33,183 bases of DNA from Bauldia sp. (GTDB lineage: Bacteria > Pseudomonadota > Alphaproteobacteria > Rhizobiales > Kaistiaceae). This document shows, piece after piece, positions 1 to 7,915 of the stretch. The notes beneath the pieces were generated by a model, which ran no database searches, was not told the DNA's origin, and worked only from the letters and a program-made list of their open reading frames with translations. Every line of letters starts with the position of its first letter. Position 1 is the first letter of the stretch. The stretch is from assembly GCA_020849325.1 (NCBI GenBank), contig JADLGL010000087.1, forward strand, positions 1-33,183, written 5' to 3'. Both the position numbers and the translations under genes were made by a program.

Positions 1-8
1 ACCAAAGC

Positions 9-1832
9 CTAGTACACCCTTGCCTTCGGGAGGATGACCGGCGCTTCGGCGGTGAGCGGAGTGGTGTGCACCGGCCGGTCGGCGAGGCGCGTGGACCGCG
101 CCTCGGCATCGACGAAGACGAGGCTGTGGCGGAGCCAGTTGGCGTCGTCGCGCTCCGGAAAATCCTCGCGCGCATGGGCGCCGCGCGATTCCGTCCGCCA
201 GGCCGCGGCGTCCACCGTCGCGACCGCCTGGACGATGAGGTTGTCGTATTCGAGCGTTTCGACGAGATCGGAGTTCCAGACGAGCGACCGGTCGGTGACG
301 CCGATGTCGTCGCCCGCCGCCCACACCTCGCGGATGCGGCGCTGGCCGTCCTCCAGCGTTTCCGCCGTGCGGAACACGCCGCAATCGTCGGCCATCACGG
401 CCTGCATCCGCTTCCGGAGCGTCGCCGTCGGCGTGCCGCCGACTGCGAAGCGGAGGCGATCCAGCCGCGCGATCGCCGCCTCGCCGTCCCCGGCATTCCC
501 GCGGTGCGCCGCGCCGCGCGGCACCGTCTCGCCGCAGCGCCGGCCGGCGGCGCGGCCGAACACGATCAGGTCGACCAGCGAGTTCGAGCCGAGGCGGTTC
601 GCGCCGTGGACCGAGACGCAGGCGCCCTCGCCGATCGCGAGGAGCCCAGGTACCACCGTCTCGCCCGCCGCCGTCTTCGTCACCACCTCCCCGAAATGGT
701 TCGTGGGCACGCCACCCATATTGTAGTGCACCGTCGGCACCACCGGGATCGGGTCCTTCGCGACGTCGACCTTGCCGAAGATGCGCGCGGTGTCGGCGAT
801 GCCGGGCAGCCGCTCCCGGATCACTTTCGGATCGAGATGCTCGATGTGGAGGTCGACGTGGTCGCGTTTCGGCCCGACCCCGCGGCCGGCACGGATCTCC
901 ATCGTGATGGCGCGGGCGACGACATCGCGCGAGGCGAGATCTTTTGCATGCGGCGCGTAGCGCTCCATGAAGCGTTCGCCCTCGGAGTTGACGAGATAGC
1001 CGCCCTCGCCGCGCGCGCCCTCGGTGATGAGCATTCCGTGGCCGTAGAGGCCCGTCGGATGGAACTGCACGAACTCCATGTCCTGGAGCGGCACGCCGGC
1101 GCGCGCGGCCATCGCGTTGCCGTCGCCGGTGCAGATGTGCGCCGACGAGCAGAAGGCGTAGGCGCGGCCATAGCCGCCGGTGGCAAGGATCGTGCGGTGG
1201 GCGCGAAAACGGTGGAGCGTGCCGTCGGCGAGGCAGAGGGCGATCACGCCAACGCACGCGCCGTCCGCCATCATCAGGTCGATGGCAAAATACTCGGTGA
1301 AGAACGCCACCCGGTGCTTCAGCGCCTGGCCGTAGAGCGTGTGGAGGATGGCGTGCCCGGTGCGGTCGGCCGCGGCGGCGGTGCGGCGGGCGACGCCTTC
1401 GCCGAAATGCGTGGTCATCCCGCCGAAGGGCCGCTGGTAGATGCGGCCGTCCTCCGTGCGCGAGAACGGTACGCCGTAGTGCTCGAGCTCGTAGACCGCG
1501 GACGGCGCCTCGCGGCAGAGGAACTCGATGGCATCCTGGTCGCCGAGCCAGTCCGACCCTTTGACGGTGTCGTACATGTGCCAGCGCCAGTCGTCCTCGC
1601 CCATGTTGCCGAGCGCGGCCGAGATGCCGCCCTGCGCGGCGACGGTGTGGCTCCGCGTCGGGAAGACTTTCGTGATGCAGGCGGTGGTGAGGCCGGCTTC
1701 GCCGGCCGCCAGCGCCGCGCGGAGGCCCGAGCCGCCGGCGCCGACAACGGCGACGTCCACGAAATGGTCGGTCAGCGGATAGGCACGGCCGATCGCGGCC
1801 GGGGCTCCGGCCCGTGCCCTGTTTCCTGGCAC
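9..1832 (-). CDS. sdhA: succinate dehydrogenase flavoprotein subunit
   Basis: Catalytic FAD subunit of complex II, oxidising succinate to fumarate on the cytoplasmic face of the membrane. The N-terminal dinucleotide-binding motif [13 protein letters not shown] is followed by [11 protein letters not shown], which carries the histidine that binds FAD covalently. Further along are [27 protein letters not shown]-type substrate-loop sequence (here [12 protein letters not shown]) and [14 protein letters not shown]. The frame stays open up to 1898, but that would overlap sdhD by about 60 bases. I chose the GTG at 1832, just after the sdhD stop at 1837, because it has a GGGGA ribosome site about 9 bases upstream and gives 607 residues, the usual family length. 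It is the third gene of sdhC-sdhD-sdhA; sdhB should follow to the left of the window. The start is uncertain by a few codons; the function is not. Confidence 0.96.
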   Translation of the reverse strand: MPGNRARAGAPAAIGRAYPLTDHFVDVAVVGAGGSGLRAALAAGEAGLTTACITKVFPTRSHTVAAQGGISAALGNMGEDDWRWHMYDTVKGSDWLGDQDAIEFLCREAPSAVYELEHYGVPFSRTEDGRIYQRPFGGMTTHFGEGVARRTAAAADRTGHAILHTLYGQALKHRVAFFTEYFAIDLMMADGACVGVIALCLADGTLHRFRAHRTILATGGYGRAYAFCSSAHICTGDGNAMAARAGVPLQDMEFVQFHPTGLYGHGMLITEGARGEGGYLVNSEGERFMERYAPHAKDLASRDVVARAITMEIRAGRGVGPKRDHVDLHIEHLDPKVIRERLPGIADTARIFGKVDVAKDPIPVVPTVHYNMGGVPTNHFGEVVTKTAAGETVVPGLLAIGEGACVSVHGANRLGSNSLVDLIVFGRAAGRRCGETVPRGAAHRGNAGDGEAAIARLDRLRFAVGGTPTATLRKRMQAVMADDCGVFRTAETLEDGQRRIREVWAAGDDIGVTDRSLVWNSDLVETLEYDNLIVQAVATVDAAAWRTESRGAHAREDFPERDDANWLRHSLVFVDAEARSTRLADRPVHTTPLTAEAPVILPKARVY

Positions 1833-1836
1833 CGGA

Positions 1837-2241
1837 TCAGTCCCCGAGATTGAGCTTGAGGAGCGCCCAGCCGGACGCGCCGACGACGATGGCGGCATAG
1901 GTCACGGCGCTGCCGATGGCGAGACGGCTCATCAGCGCTCCGTGCACGTAGTCGGCAATGATGTCGATGACGCCGAGTGTCATGTGGAGGGCGACCAGCA
2001 CCACGAAGGCGAAGAGCGCGATGCCGATGAAGGGATGGCCGAGCATCCGCGCCACGGTGCCCTGGTCGGCGCCGGCGAGGGTGACGCCGAGGAAGATCGC
2101 CATCACCGTCAGCGGCAGGAGCAGCATCGAGGTGAAGCGCTTCTGGAACGACCGGCCGGCGCCGCCGCCTTTCCGCCGGTCGGGAAGGCGCGCCTCGCCG
2201 CTGGCCCGGCGCCGGTCTTCCATGGGCACCGGCGCCCTCAT
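1837..2241 (-). CDS. sdhD: succinate dehydrogenase membrane anchor subunit
   Basis: Small hydrophobic anchor of succinate dehydrogenase that, with SdhC, holds heme b and the quinone site. The 134-residue protein has a basic N-terminus and then three membrane segments. The second contains the SdhD signature [16 protein letters not shown], with the heme-ligand histidine and the D-Y pair near quinone. The ATG at 2241 overlaps the sdhC stop as ATGA, which indicates translational coupling. An in-frame ATG at 2223 would remove six residues and cannot be excluded. A longer reading frame runs back to 2496, but it overlaps sdhC almost completely and is a shadow. Confidence 0.92.
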   Translation of the reverse strand: MRAPVPMEDRRRASGEARLPDRRKGGGAGRSFQKRFTSMLLLPLTVMAIFLGVTLAGADQGTVARMLGHPFIGIALFAFVVLVALHMTLGVIDIIADYVHGALMSRLAIGSAVTYAAIVVGASGWALLKLNLGD

Positions 2242-2636
2242 CGCGCGAAATAGGCCAGGGCCCAGATCACCGCCGTGAGGCTGATGGAGGTCGCGAGCGT
2301 GGCCCAGGCGAGGAACTCGCGGTTCCGCCGCGACATGTGAACGCCGGCGTCCCAGATGAGATGGCGAAGACCGCCGACCGCATGGTGGACGAGCGCCCAG
2401 CTGAAGGCGAAGACGAGTACCGTACCCGGGAACGAGAACAGGAAACGCCGGGCGCTCGCGAAAGCGTCCGGCCCGATCGCCGCCGCGACCAGCCACCAGG
2501 CGAGAACGCCCATGCCGACGAGGAGCGCCGCGCCGGTGACGCGGTGGGCGACGGACATCGCCAACGTACCGGACCAGCGGTAGATCTGGAGATGTGGCGA
2601 CGTGGGGCGGAAGTTTCCGCCGGTCGTCTCGGCCAT
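2238..2636 (-). CDS. sdhC: succinate dehydrogenase cytochrome b556 subunit
   Basis: Membrane cytochrome b subunit of complex II, 132 residues, with three membrane helices. Family signatures visible are RPTSPHLQIYRW near the N-terminus, the S-x-x-HRVTG motif of the quinone site, and HHAVGGLRHLIWD, which contains the heme b histidine. I chose the ATG at 2636 because GGAGAG lies four bases upstream; the GTG at 2648 that opens the longer frame overlaps this ribosome site. First gene of the sdh operon, with a 186-base upstream region (2637-2822) holding two hairpins. A weak promoter-like pair, ACGCAA/ATCTAA read on the complement at 2691 and 2668 with 17 bases between, is too poor to call. Confidence 0.93.
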   Translation of the reverse strand: MAETTGGNFRPTSPHLQIYRWSGTLAMSVAHRVTGAALLVGMGVLAWWLVAAAIGPDAFASARRFLFSFPGTVLVFAFSWALVHHAVGGLRHLIWDAGVHMSRRNREFLAWATLATSISLTAVIWALAYFAR

Positions 2637-2728
2637 CGGTCTCTCCACGCCAGAGGGGTCGCCGCCGATCTAACGCACGGCGGGAACCCGACGCAACCGA
2701 AACGACGCAGATTGGAGGAAGACCAGAG

Positions 2729-2748
2729 AAGGGCGGAGCGCCGCCCTT
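2729..2748 (-). terminator. hairpin with short U-rich flanks
   Basis: AAGGGCGG and CCGCCCTT form a perfect 8-base-pair stem around the loop AGCG. TT follows on the plus strand and TTCTC does so less cleanly on the minus strand. It sits 75-95 bases past the stop of the outer-membrane protein gene and upstream of sdhC, so it could end minus-strand transcription before the sdh promoter. The U tract is short, so intrinsic termination is only plausible. Confidence 0.4.
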
Positions 2749-2760
2749 TTCCGGCTAGGG

Positions 2761-2785
2761 CGTGATCGGTCCAAGCCCGATCACG
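2761..2785. repeat. palindromic REP-like element
   Basis: CGTGATCGG and CCGATCACG are a perfect 9-base inverted repeat separated by 7 bases. The sequence CTAGGGC just before it (2755-2761) recurs at 2823-2829, where CTA is the stop of the neighbouring gene, and GCATGATC follows in between at 2810-2817. Short GATCACGC-containing palindromes scattered between genes are common in Rhizobiales genomes, and a related GGATCACGC arm lies at 19280-19288. I infer a dispersed palindromic repeat; only a genome-wide count could confirm this. Confidence 0.45.
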
Positions 2786-2822
2786 CTCGTCGCCTGTCTC
2801 CTTGATGGGGCATGATCTTCGT

Positions 2823-3932
2823 CTAGGGCGCACCGCCGCCGAGATGGATTCGGAGGCCGCCCATGAACGACACCTCACCCCAGTCGCCGCCGGTATCGCG
2901 GAGCGCCGCGAGTTCCATCAGGCCGCTGACGCGGGGCGACATCGCGATCTCCATGCCGCCGCCGACGGTGGTGAAGCGGGTGGTATCGCGCCAGCGCAGG
3001 CCCGCCGAGGCGTACACGAGGAGATGCTCGTCGACGATCACGCCGGTCCGCGCCATCACGTCGCCGCCATAGCGGAGGTTGCAGCAGGTGAACAGTGCGC
3101 CCCGCACTTCGGGACCGAAGACGAAGCGATCGCCCAGCACGAAATTGTAGCCGGCCGTCGCGTGGAACGATGACGGCGAACCGTAGAGCACGCCGAAATA
3201 GGTCCCGCCCCAGTCGAATCCTTCGAGCCCGCGACCACGGACCTCCTCGGCCTGATCGAAGCGCCAGGTGAGGCTCGTCTGCACGAGGTGCGCCCGGTAC
3301 TGGACCGTATGGTCGGTCGGGGTCGCGCCGTTGGAGGCGACCCGGAACGGGGCGAAGGCGAGGAAGCGGTAGCCGACGCCGATAGCCGTCCGGTCCGTCA
3401 CGGCCTGCTCGATGCCGAAGCCCGCACCGACGCCGAGCGGCCAGCGGCCGATACGGACCCGGTCGGGCTCGTCATTGGCCTCGTTGATGAGGTGGGTGAA
3501 GGCAGGCCCCGCCTGGACGTAGAACAGCGTCCGGTCGAGCGCGACGCCCAGCCGCGCATTCACCGTCGTCGCCCAGTGGAATTTCAGCTCGAACCCCTGG
3601 TCGGGATCGTACGGGCTCTGGACATCGTAGTTGCCGACCCCGCCATTGCCGGAAATGACGGCCATGTCGATGCCGTAAACCATCGGCCCGGTCTGCCAGT
3701 CGTAACCGCCGCCGACGCCGATGGTGAAGCCGCGGACCGGATGGGAGAACCTGTCCCCCGGCGCGTCGTTGTAGTAGCCGTCCGTGTTGAAGACGTAGGT
3801 CGCCGTTCCGACGCCGAAGATCGGCTGCAGCGTGAGCCGGGGCCCGTCCCACACATATTGGGCGCTCGCCGCGCCGGCACTCGCCGCCACCACTGCGGCT
3901 GCCAGGCCAGCGGCTGCCAGTAGTCTCTTCAT
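2823..3932 (-). CDS. probable outer-membrane beta-barrel protein, two barrel-like halves
   Basis: A 369-residue exported protein. I chose the ATG at 3932, preceded by GGGGACG, because it starts a typical Sec signal peptide (MKRLLAAAGLAAAV, cleavage near SAGAASAQ); the frame itself opens at 4073. The mature part has alternating hydrophobic and polar strands rich in Gly, Tyr and Trp, as in the Omp25/Omp31/OmpA-like 8-strand barrels. Residues about 22-215 read as one complete barrel ending in TSLTWRF, which looks like a closing strand. After a short linker (DQAEEVRGRGLEGF), DWGGTYFGVLYG resembles the opening strand of such a barrel, and a second, shorter barrel-like half follows to the end. The final residues (GGLRIHLGGGAP) lack the usual terminal aromatic residue. 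Specific function unknown. Confidence 0.72.
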   Translation of the reverse strand: MKRLLAAAGLAAAVVAASAGAASAQYVWDGPRLTLQPIFGVGTATYVFNTDGYYNDAPGDRFSHPVRGFTIGVGGGYDWQTGPMVYGIDMAVISGNGGVGNYDVQSPYDPDQGFELKFHWATTVNARLGVALDRTLFYVQAGPAFTHLINEANDEPDRVRIGRWPLGVGAGFGIEQAVTDRTAIGVGYRFLAFAPFRVASNGATPTDHTVQYRAHLVQTSLTWRFDQAEEVRGRGLEGFDWGGTYFGVLYGSPSSFHATAGYNFVLGDRFVFGPEVRGALFTCCNLRYGGDVMARTGVIVDEHLLVYASAGLRWRDTTRFTTVGGGMEIAMSPRVSGLMELAALRDTGGDWGEVSFMGGLRIHLGGGAP

Positions 3933-4094
3933 CACGTCCCCGAACGCCCCTCCACCGCGACCAGCGCGGCGGTTTCTCTCCGACGGTGGCACGGCCTCCG
4001 TCGCAAACCCTGTCTGCACGCTACGGTGTCGGCGAGAATCGGGCAATGCCGCCATCGACACACTCGGGCGCAAAAATGGCGGGGCAGGTGCCGG

Positions 4095-4223
4095 CTACCG
4101 TGCCTTGTCCCGCACCCGTTCGCCATCCTCGATGGAAAGCTGCGGCAGCCAGCGGAGGAAGGGCGGGAGATACCAGTTCCAGCGTCCGATGAGCGACGCC
4201 AACTCGGAATTTTCGTTGAGCCC
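4095..4223 (-). pseudogene. possible C-terminal remnant of an MMPL-type transporter
   Basis: Directly after the TAG of the secreted-protein gene, the same reading frame continues for 42 codons to another TAG. The peptide includes GRWNWYLPPFLRWLPQLSIE followed by a charged tail. This resembles the GRxNWWLPxxLDRxLPxLxIE sequence that ends many MMPL/RND-type transporters, from memory of that family. There is no start codon and no membrane domain upstream, so if the resemblance is real this is a decayed gene tail. Tryptophan-rich peptides can also arise by chance in GC-rich DNA. The rest of the gap up to the beta-barrel gene (3933-4094) shows no gene. Confidence 0.3.
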
Positions 4224-4778
4224 CTAGAAAGCGGCGCCCGTTGCGCTCACCCAGAGCGGCAGATCGACATCACAGCGGAAATTCGGCGCGATGAGGTCCG
4301 CCGCCGTCCGCGCCAAAGCGTTGGCATCGTCGTTGGCGAGAGCGTCGACATAGGCGACGTGGCAACTCGGACTGCCGAGCTTCGTCACCACAAGAACCTG
4401 GTTCTCGGACGGCGGCTCGCCGAAATCAGTGAAGTAGCGGACGATCGTCGCGAACGGTTGCCCGGCATCGTCGACGCGCCATTCCATCGTTTCGCCCAGC
4501 CGGTTGAACGGCGGCAATGTCCGGCTTTCGCCGACGACGGCCGGCCCACCGATCCCGTAGGCGATGGTGAAGCGGAGGTCGCTCTCGCCGATGAGCAGCG
4601 CGATCCCGCCATGACCCTCGCAGTCCCACAGGGCCCACGGGAGTTCCTCGCGCGGGTCGGCGGGGCGTTGCGAGCACGCCGCAAGGTCGAGTGGCGTGTA
4701 GGCGCTTTCGGCCGCGTGCGCGGCAGGCGACGCCAGCGTGGCTGCCAGAAGGACGGCGAGTATGAGGCGCGGCTTCAT
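4224..4778 (-). CDS. secreted protein of unknown function
   Basis: A 184-residue protein that I do not recognise. The ATG at 4778 is preceded by CGGAG at a good distance and starts a clear signal peptide (MKPRLILAVLLAATLASPAAHA, cut after HAA). The mature part has four cysteines, in AACSQRP, LWDCEGH, SPSCHVAY and NFRCDVD, which could form two disulfides in the periplasm. No catalytic motif is evident. A 36-base upstream extension of the frame is unlikely because it would bury the signal peptide. It shares its strand with the dehydratase upstream (114-base gap) and the beta-barrel gene downstream, but nothing shows that they work together. Confidence 0.75.
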   Translation of the reverse strand: MKPRLILAVLLAATLASPAAHAAESAYTPLDLAACSQRPADPREELPWALWDCEGHGGIALLIGESDLRFTIAYGIGGPAVVGESRTLPPFNRLGETMEWRVDDAGQPFATIVRYFTDFGEPPSENQVLVVTKLGSPSCHVAYVDALANDDANALARTAADLIAPNFRCDVDLPLWVSATGAAF

Positions 4779-4892
4779 GGCTCCAACTCCGATGTCTCGG
4801 CCCCGGGCGATCACCGTGCCTGGCGGCGACCCAACGGGACCTGAACGAGCGAGACGCCGGGTTGGTTGCCCGTTCGGGGCGGCGATCGCCGG

Positions 4893-6857
4893 CTACGCCG
4901 CCTTGCCGCGGAAATCGGGGACTGCGGCGGCGAGCGTACGGTAGACGGCGGCGCGGTCGTCGTGGGCGATCGCTTCGCGGAGCGCGGCGAGCCAGCGGCG
5001 GAGCGACTCCATCGCCGGCGCCCCGGACGTTGCCGCGACGATGCCCGGAATACCCGTCTCGAGGTGCTGCTCGTCGCGCGCGAACAGGATCTCCTCGATG
5101 CGTTCGCCGGGCCGGACGCCGGTGAACACGATGTCGATGTCGACGTTCGGCTCGAGGCCGTGGAGGCGGATCATGTGTTCGGCGAGGTCCGCGATCCGCA
5201 CCGGCTGCCCCATGTTGAGGACGTAGACCGACAGCCCCTCCGGCTCGCGGCCCGCGATCGCATGGCCGGTCGCCGCCACCACGAGGTCGCAGGCTTCGCG
5301 GATCGTCATGAAGTAGCGCACCATGTCGGGATGGGTGAGCGTCACCGGCCCGCCCGCCTCGATCTGCGCCTTGAACTTCGGCACGACCGAGCCGTTCGAG
5401 CCGAGGACGTTGCCGAACCGGACGGCGATCATCCGCGCCCGGCCGCCGTGCCGCGCCGGCCGCGCGGCGAACTCGGCGTCGAGCGCCTGGCAGTAGAGCT
5501 CCGCGAACCGCTTCGTCGCCCCCAGCATCGACAGCGGCTCGATCGCCTTGTCGGTCGAAATGAGGATCATCGATTCGGCGCCGACGATGTGCGCCGCGTC
5601 CGCGACGTTGATGGTGCCGAAGACGTTGGTCTTCACCCCTTCGGCCCAGTCGAGCTCGACGATCGGCACGTGCTTCAGCGCCGCCGCATGGAAGACGAGA
5701 TCGGGCTCGAACTGCGCGAACAGGCGGTGGATGCGATCGCGATCGCGAACGTCGGCGATGCGGCCGGAAATGGCGCAGTGGCTCTGCCGGGCAGCGAGCG
5801 ATTCCATGATGGCATGCAGCGCCGGCTCGGAGTTTTCCACCACGAGGAGCCGTGCGGCACCGAAGGAAACCACCCGCTGGCACAGCTCCGACCCGATCGA
5901 GCCGCCCCCGCCGGTGACGATCACCGACTTTCCGGCAACGACGCGCAGCGCGGAATCGTGGTCGATCGACACGCTCGGACGGAGGAGGAGGTCCTCGACG
6001 TCGATCGGTGCGAAGCGCACGGGTTCGCCCGGCTCGAGCGTCGGCAGCCGGCTCACGACGATCCCGAGCCGCCGCGCCTGCATCAGGGCTTCCTCGGGCC
6101 GCGCATCGGCCGCAAGCGCCGAGGGCAGGAGGATCAGCCGCGCCACCCGGATGCCGCGGGCCTCGAACTCGGCGACCGCGCGTTCGACATCGGTGGTCGT
6201 CCCCAGCACCTCGACGCCGCGTAGAACGAGGCCGGTGTCGGCGGCCACCGGCGACAGGATGCCGGACGCCCGGATGCGGCCGACGGCGCCGTTCTCGATC
6301 GACCGCAGCAGCACCTCGGCCTCCGCCGGCGTCCCGAGCAGCAGGGCCGGCGCGCGCTCCGCCTGGCCGATCTGCTGGCGGGACCTGGCGTAGCGGATGT
6401 AGCGGTAGGCGATCCTCGGGCCGCCCAGGAGAAGGATCTGGAGGCAGAAATAGAGGACGATTGTGATCTTGCCGAAGAAGAAGTCGCCGTAGAGATACGA
6501 CGCGAGCAGGATGTAGTCGAGCGCCAGCATCGAGACGGCGAGGATGAGCGCGGCCCGGAAGATGTAGACGAGGTCCGGCAGCGAGGCGAACCGCCATTTC
6601 GAGCGATAGAGCTGCGACAGGACGTAGATCACGCCGGCATAGGCGACGAAGAGCGGCAGGACGACCCAGAGATAGTCGAGCCGGGCAACGATCCCGGCCT
6701 GCTCGAAGCGGATGTAGAACGCCGCGAGAACCGCGATCGCGGTCATGACGAGATCGTGCAGGAGGACGAACGTCGTCGGCGCCGTGAAGCGCGGGAGCGA
6801 ACGCGAGAAGCGCGCCAGAGCCCCGGTCTTCCGCCGGCTGCCGCCGCCTGCTGCCAT
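4893..6857 (-). CDS. membrane nucleotide-sugar 4,6-dehydratase (WbpM/CapD/WreV family)
   Basis: A 654-residue polysaccharide-biosynthesis enzyme of the WbpM type, expected to convert UDP-GlcNAc to the 4-keto-6-deoxy sugar. Four membrane segments lie at about residues 28-145, then a CoA-binding-like linker domain. The catalytic Rossmann domain starts with VIVTGGGGSIGSEL near residue 312. STDKA at 434-438 holds the Asp-Lys pair of the active site. At the position of the catalytic Tyr (Met in WbpM), eight residues after that Lys, this protein has Leu445 in PLSMLGATKR. The ATG at 6857 gives the usual length; an in-frame extension to 6998 would overlap the divergent reductase gene. It belongs with the next three genes in a QuiNAc-like sugar pathway, by analogy with WreV of Rhizobium etli. 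Confidence 0.88.
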   Translation of the reverse strand: MAAGGGSRRKTGALARFSRSLPRFTAPTTFVLLHDLVMTAIAVLAAFYIRFEQAGIVARLDYLWVVLPLFVAYAGVIYVLSQLYRSKWRFASLPDLVYIFRAALILAVSMLALDYILLASYLYGDFFFGKITIVLYFCLQILLLGGPRIAYRYIRYARSRQQIGQAERAPALLLGTPAEAEVLLRSIENGAVGRIRASGILSPVAADTGLVLRGVEVLGTTTDVERAVAEFEARGIRVARLILLPSALAADARPEEALMQARRLGIVVSRLPTLEPGEPVRFAPIDVEDLLLRPSVSIDHDSALRVVAGKSVIVTGGGGSIGSELCQRVVSFGAARLLVVENSEPALHAIMESLAARQSHCAISGRIADVRDRDRIHRLFAQFEPDLVFHAAALKHVPIVELDWAEGVKTNVFGTINVADAAHIVGAESMILISTDKAIEPLSMLGATKRFAELYCQALDAEFAARPARHGGRARMIAVRFGNVLGSNGSVVPKFKAQIEAGGPVTLTHPDMVRYFMTIREACDLVVAATGHAIAGREPEGLSVYVLNMGQPVRIADLAEHMIRLHGLEPNVDIDIVFTGVRPGERIEEILFARDEQHLETGIPGIVAATSGAPAMESLRRWLAALREAIAHDDRAAVYRTLAAAVPDFRGKAA

Positions 6858-6976
6858 CAACCCCTCGCCGCTGGAAACGCTCCCCTTGATAGTCGCAACG
6901 TCGACAACTCTCAAACCTTTGCCGAAACTGGGCCGCGCGCCCTGATTCCGGCGTGAGCCTCCTGTCTGGTGCGGCG

Positions 6977-7915
6977 ATGGATGCAACGAAAGCGCCAAGT
7001 GCGGGGCGGGTCCTCGTCACCGGAGCGAACGGCTTCATCGGCAGCGGCATCGTCGCGGCGCTCGTCGAGGCCGGGCGGCCGGTAAGGGCGGCAACCCGCG
7101 GCACGTCGGCCCTGCCGCCGGGCATAGAGGGCGCCGTCATCGGCGACCTCCGGACACCCGTCAACCTCTCGGAGGCGCTGCACAGCGTCGAGGCGATCGT
7201 CCACACCGCCGGCCTCGCGCACGAGAAGAACCACGACGAAGCCGCCCTCCGCGCCGTCAACGCCGAAGCGACGGCGAAACTCGCCCGCGCGGCGCGCGCC
7301 GCCGGCGTGAAGACCTTCGTCCTTCTCTCGTCCATCCGGGCACAGACCGGCCCGTCCGCCGATCACCCCCTCACCGAGGACGAGCCGCCTGCGCCGACCG
7401 ACGCCTATGGCCGGTCGAAGCGTGAAGCCGAGGAGTTGCTGGCGGCGTCGGGCGCGCCGTTCGTCGTCCTCCGGCCGGTGCTGGTGCATGGGCCGGGCAT
7501 GCGCTTCAACATGGCGGCGCTGGCCGACCTCGCCGCCCGCGGCACGCCGCTCCCGCTCGCCGGGTTCGGCGCCGAGCGGTCGATCGTCGCCCGTCGGCAT
7601 CTCGCCGACGCGGTGCTCCTCGCCATCGGCAGTCCCGCGATGGCTGGCGGCACCTTCATCGTCGCCGACCCCGAGCCGCTCACGGTCGCGCGCATGATCG
7701 CCGCCCTGCGGAAGGGCAAGGGCCGGAGGGCCGGCCTCTTCCCCCTCCCCGACCGCGCGGTGGCGGCCGTGGCGAGACTCGCAGGCCGGGCGGAGGAGAT
7801 GGAGCGGCTCCGCCGGCCGCTTGTGGCAAACCCTGCGAAGCTGCTCGCCGCCGGCTGGCGGCCACGCCGCTCCGCCTTCGATGCCCTCGTCGAGACGGGC
7901 GCCGGCCGTGACTGA
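6977..7915 (+). CDS. NAD(P)-dependent sugar reductase/epimerase, SDR family (WreQ/WbpV-like)
   Basis: A 312-residue extended short-chain dehydrogenase. The N-terminal motif VLVTGANGFIGSG binds NAD(P), and DAYGRSKREAEE carries the catalytic YxxxK, with LSSIRA supplying the serine region. Sequence and setting suit the 4-reductase step that turns UDP-4-keto-6-deoxy-GlcNAc into UDP-QuiNAc (WreQ in R. etli, WbpV in Pseudomonas), but UDP-sugar 4-epimerases look alike, so the exact reaction is inferred. The ATG at 6977 is preferred over the in-frame GTG at 6953. The gene is divergent from the dehydratase with only about 120 bases between starts, and its 3' end overlaps the glycosyltransferase start by 8 bases. 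Confidence 0.83.
   Translation: MDATKAPSAGRVLVTGANGFIGSGIVAALVEAGRPVRAATRGTSALPPGIEGAVIGDLRTPVNLSEALHSVEAIVHTAGLAHEKNHDEAALRAVNAEATAKLARAARAAGVKTFVLLSSIRAQTGPSADHPLTEDEPPAPTDAYGRSKREAEELLAASGAPFVVLRPVLVHGPGMRFNMAALADLAARGTPLPLAGFGAERSIVARRHLADAVLLAIGSPAMAGGTFIVADPEPLTVARMIAALRKGKGRRAGLFPLPDRAVAAVARLAGRAEEMERLRRPLVANPAKLLAAGWRPRRSAFDALVETGAGRD

Noticed and set aside
66-1853. 595-codon plus-strand ORF opposite sdhA
   Set aside because: It is the antisense shadow of a conserved gene in GC-rich DNA; the peptide is Arg/Ala/Asp-rich with no family sequence.
4426-7335. 969-codon minus-strand ORF in the dehydratase region
   Set aside because: It is an Arg-rich out-of-frame shadow of the dehydratase and neighbouring genes, without recognisable domains.
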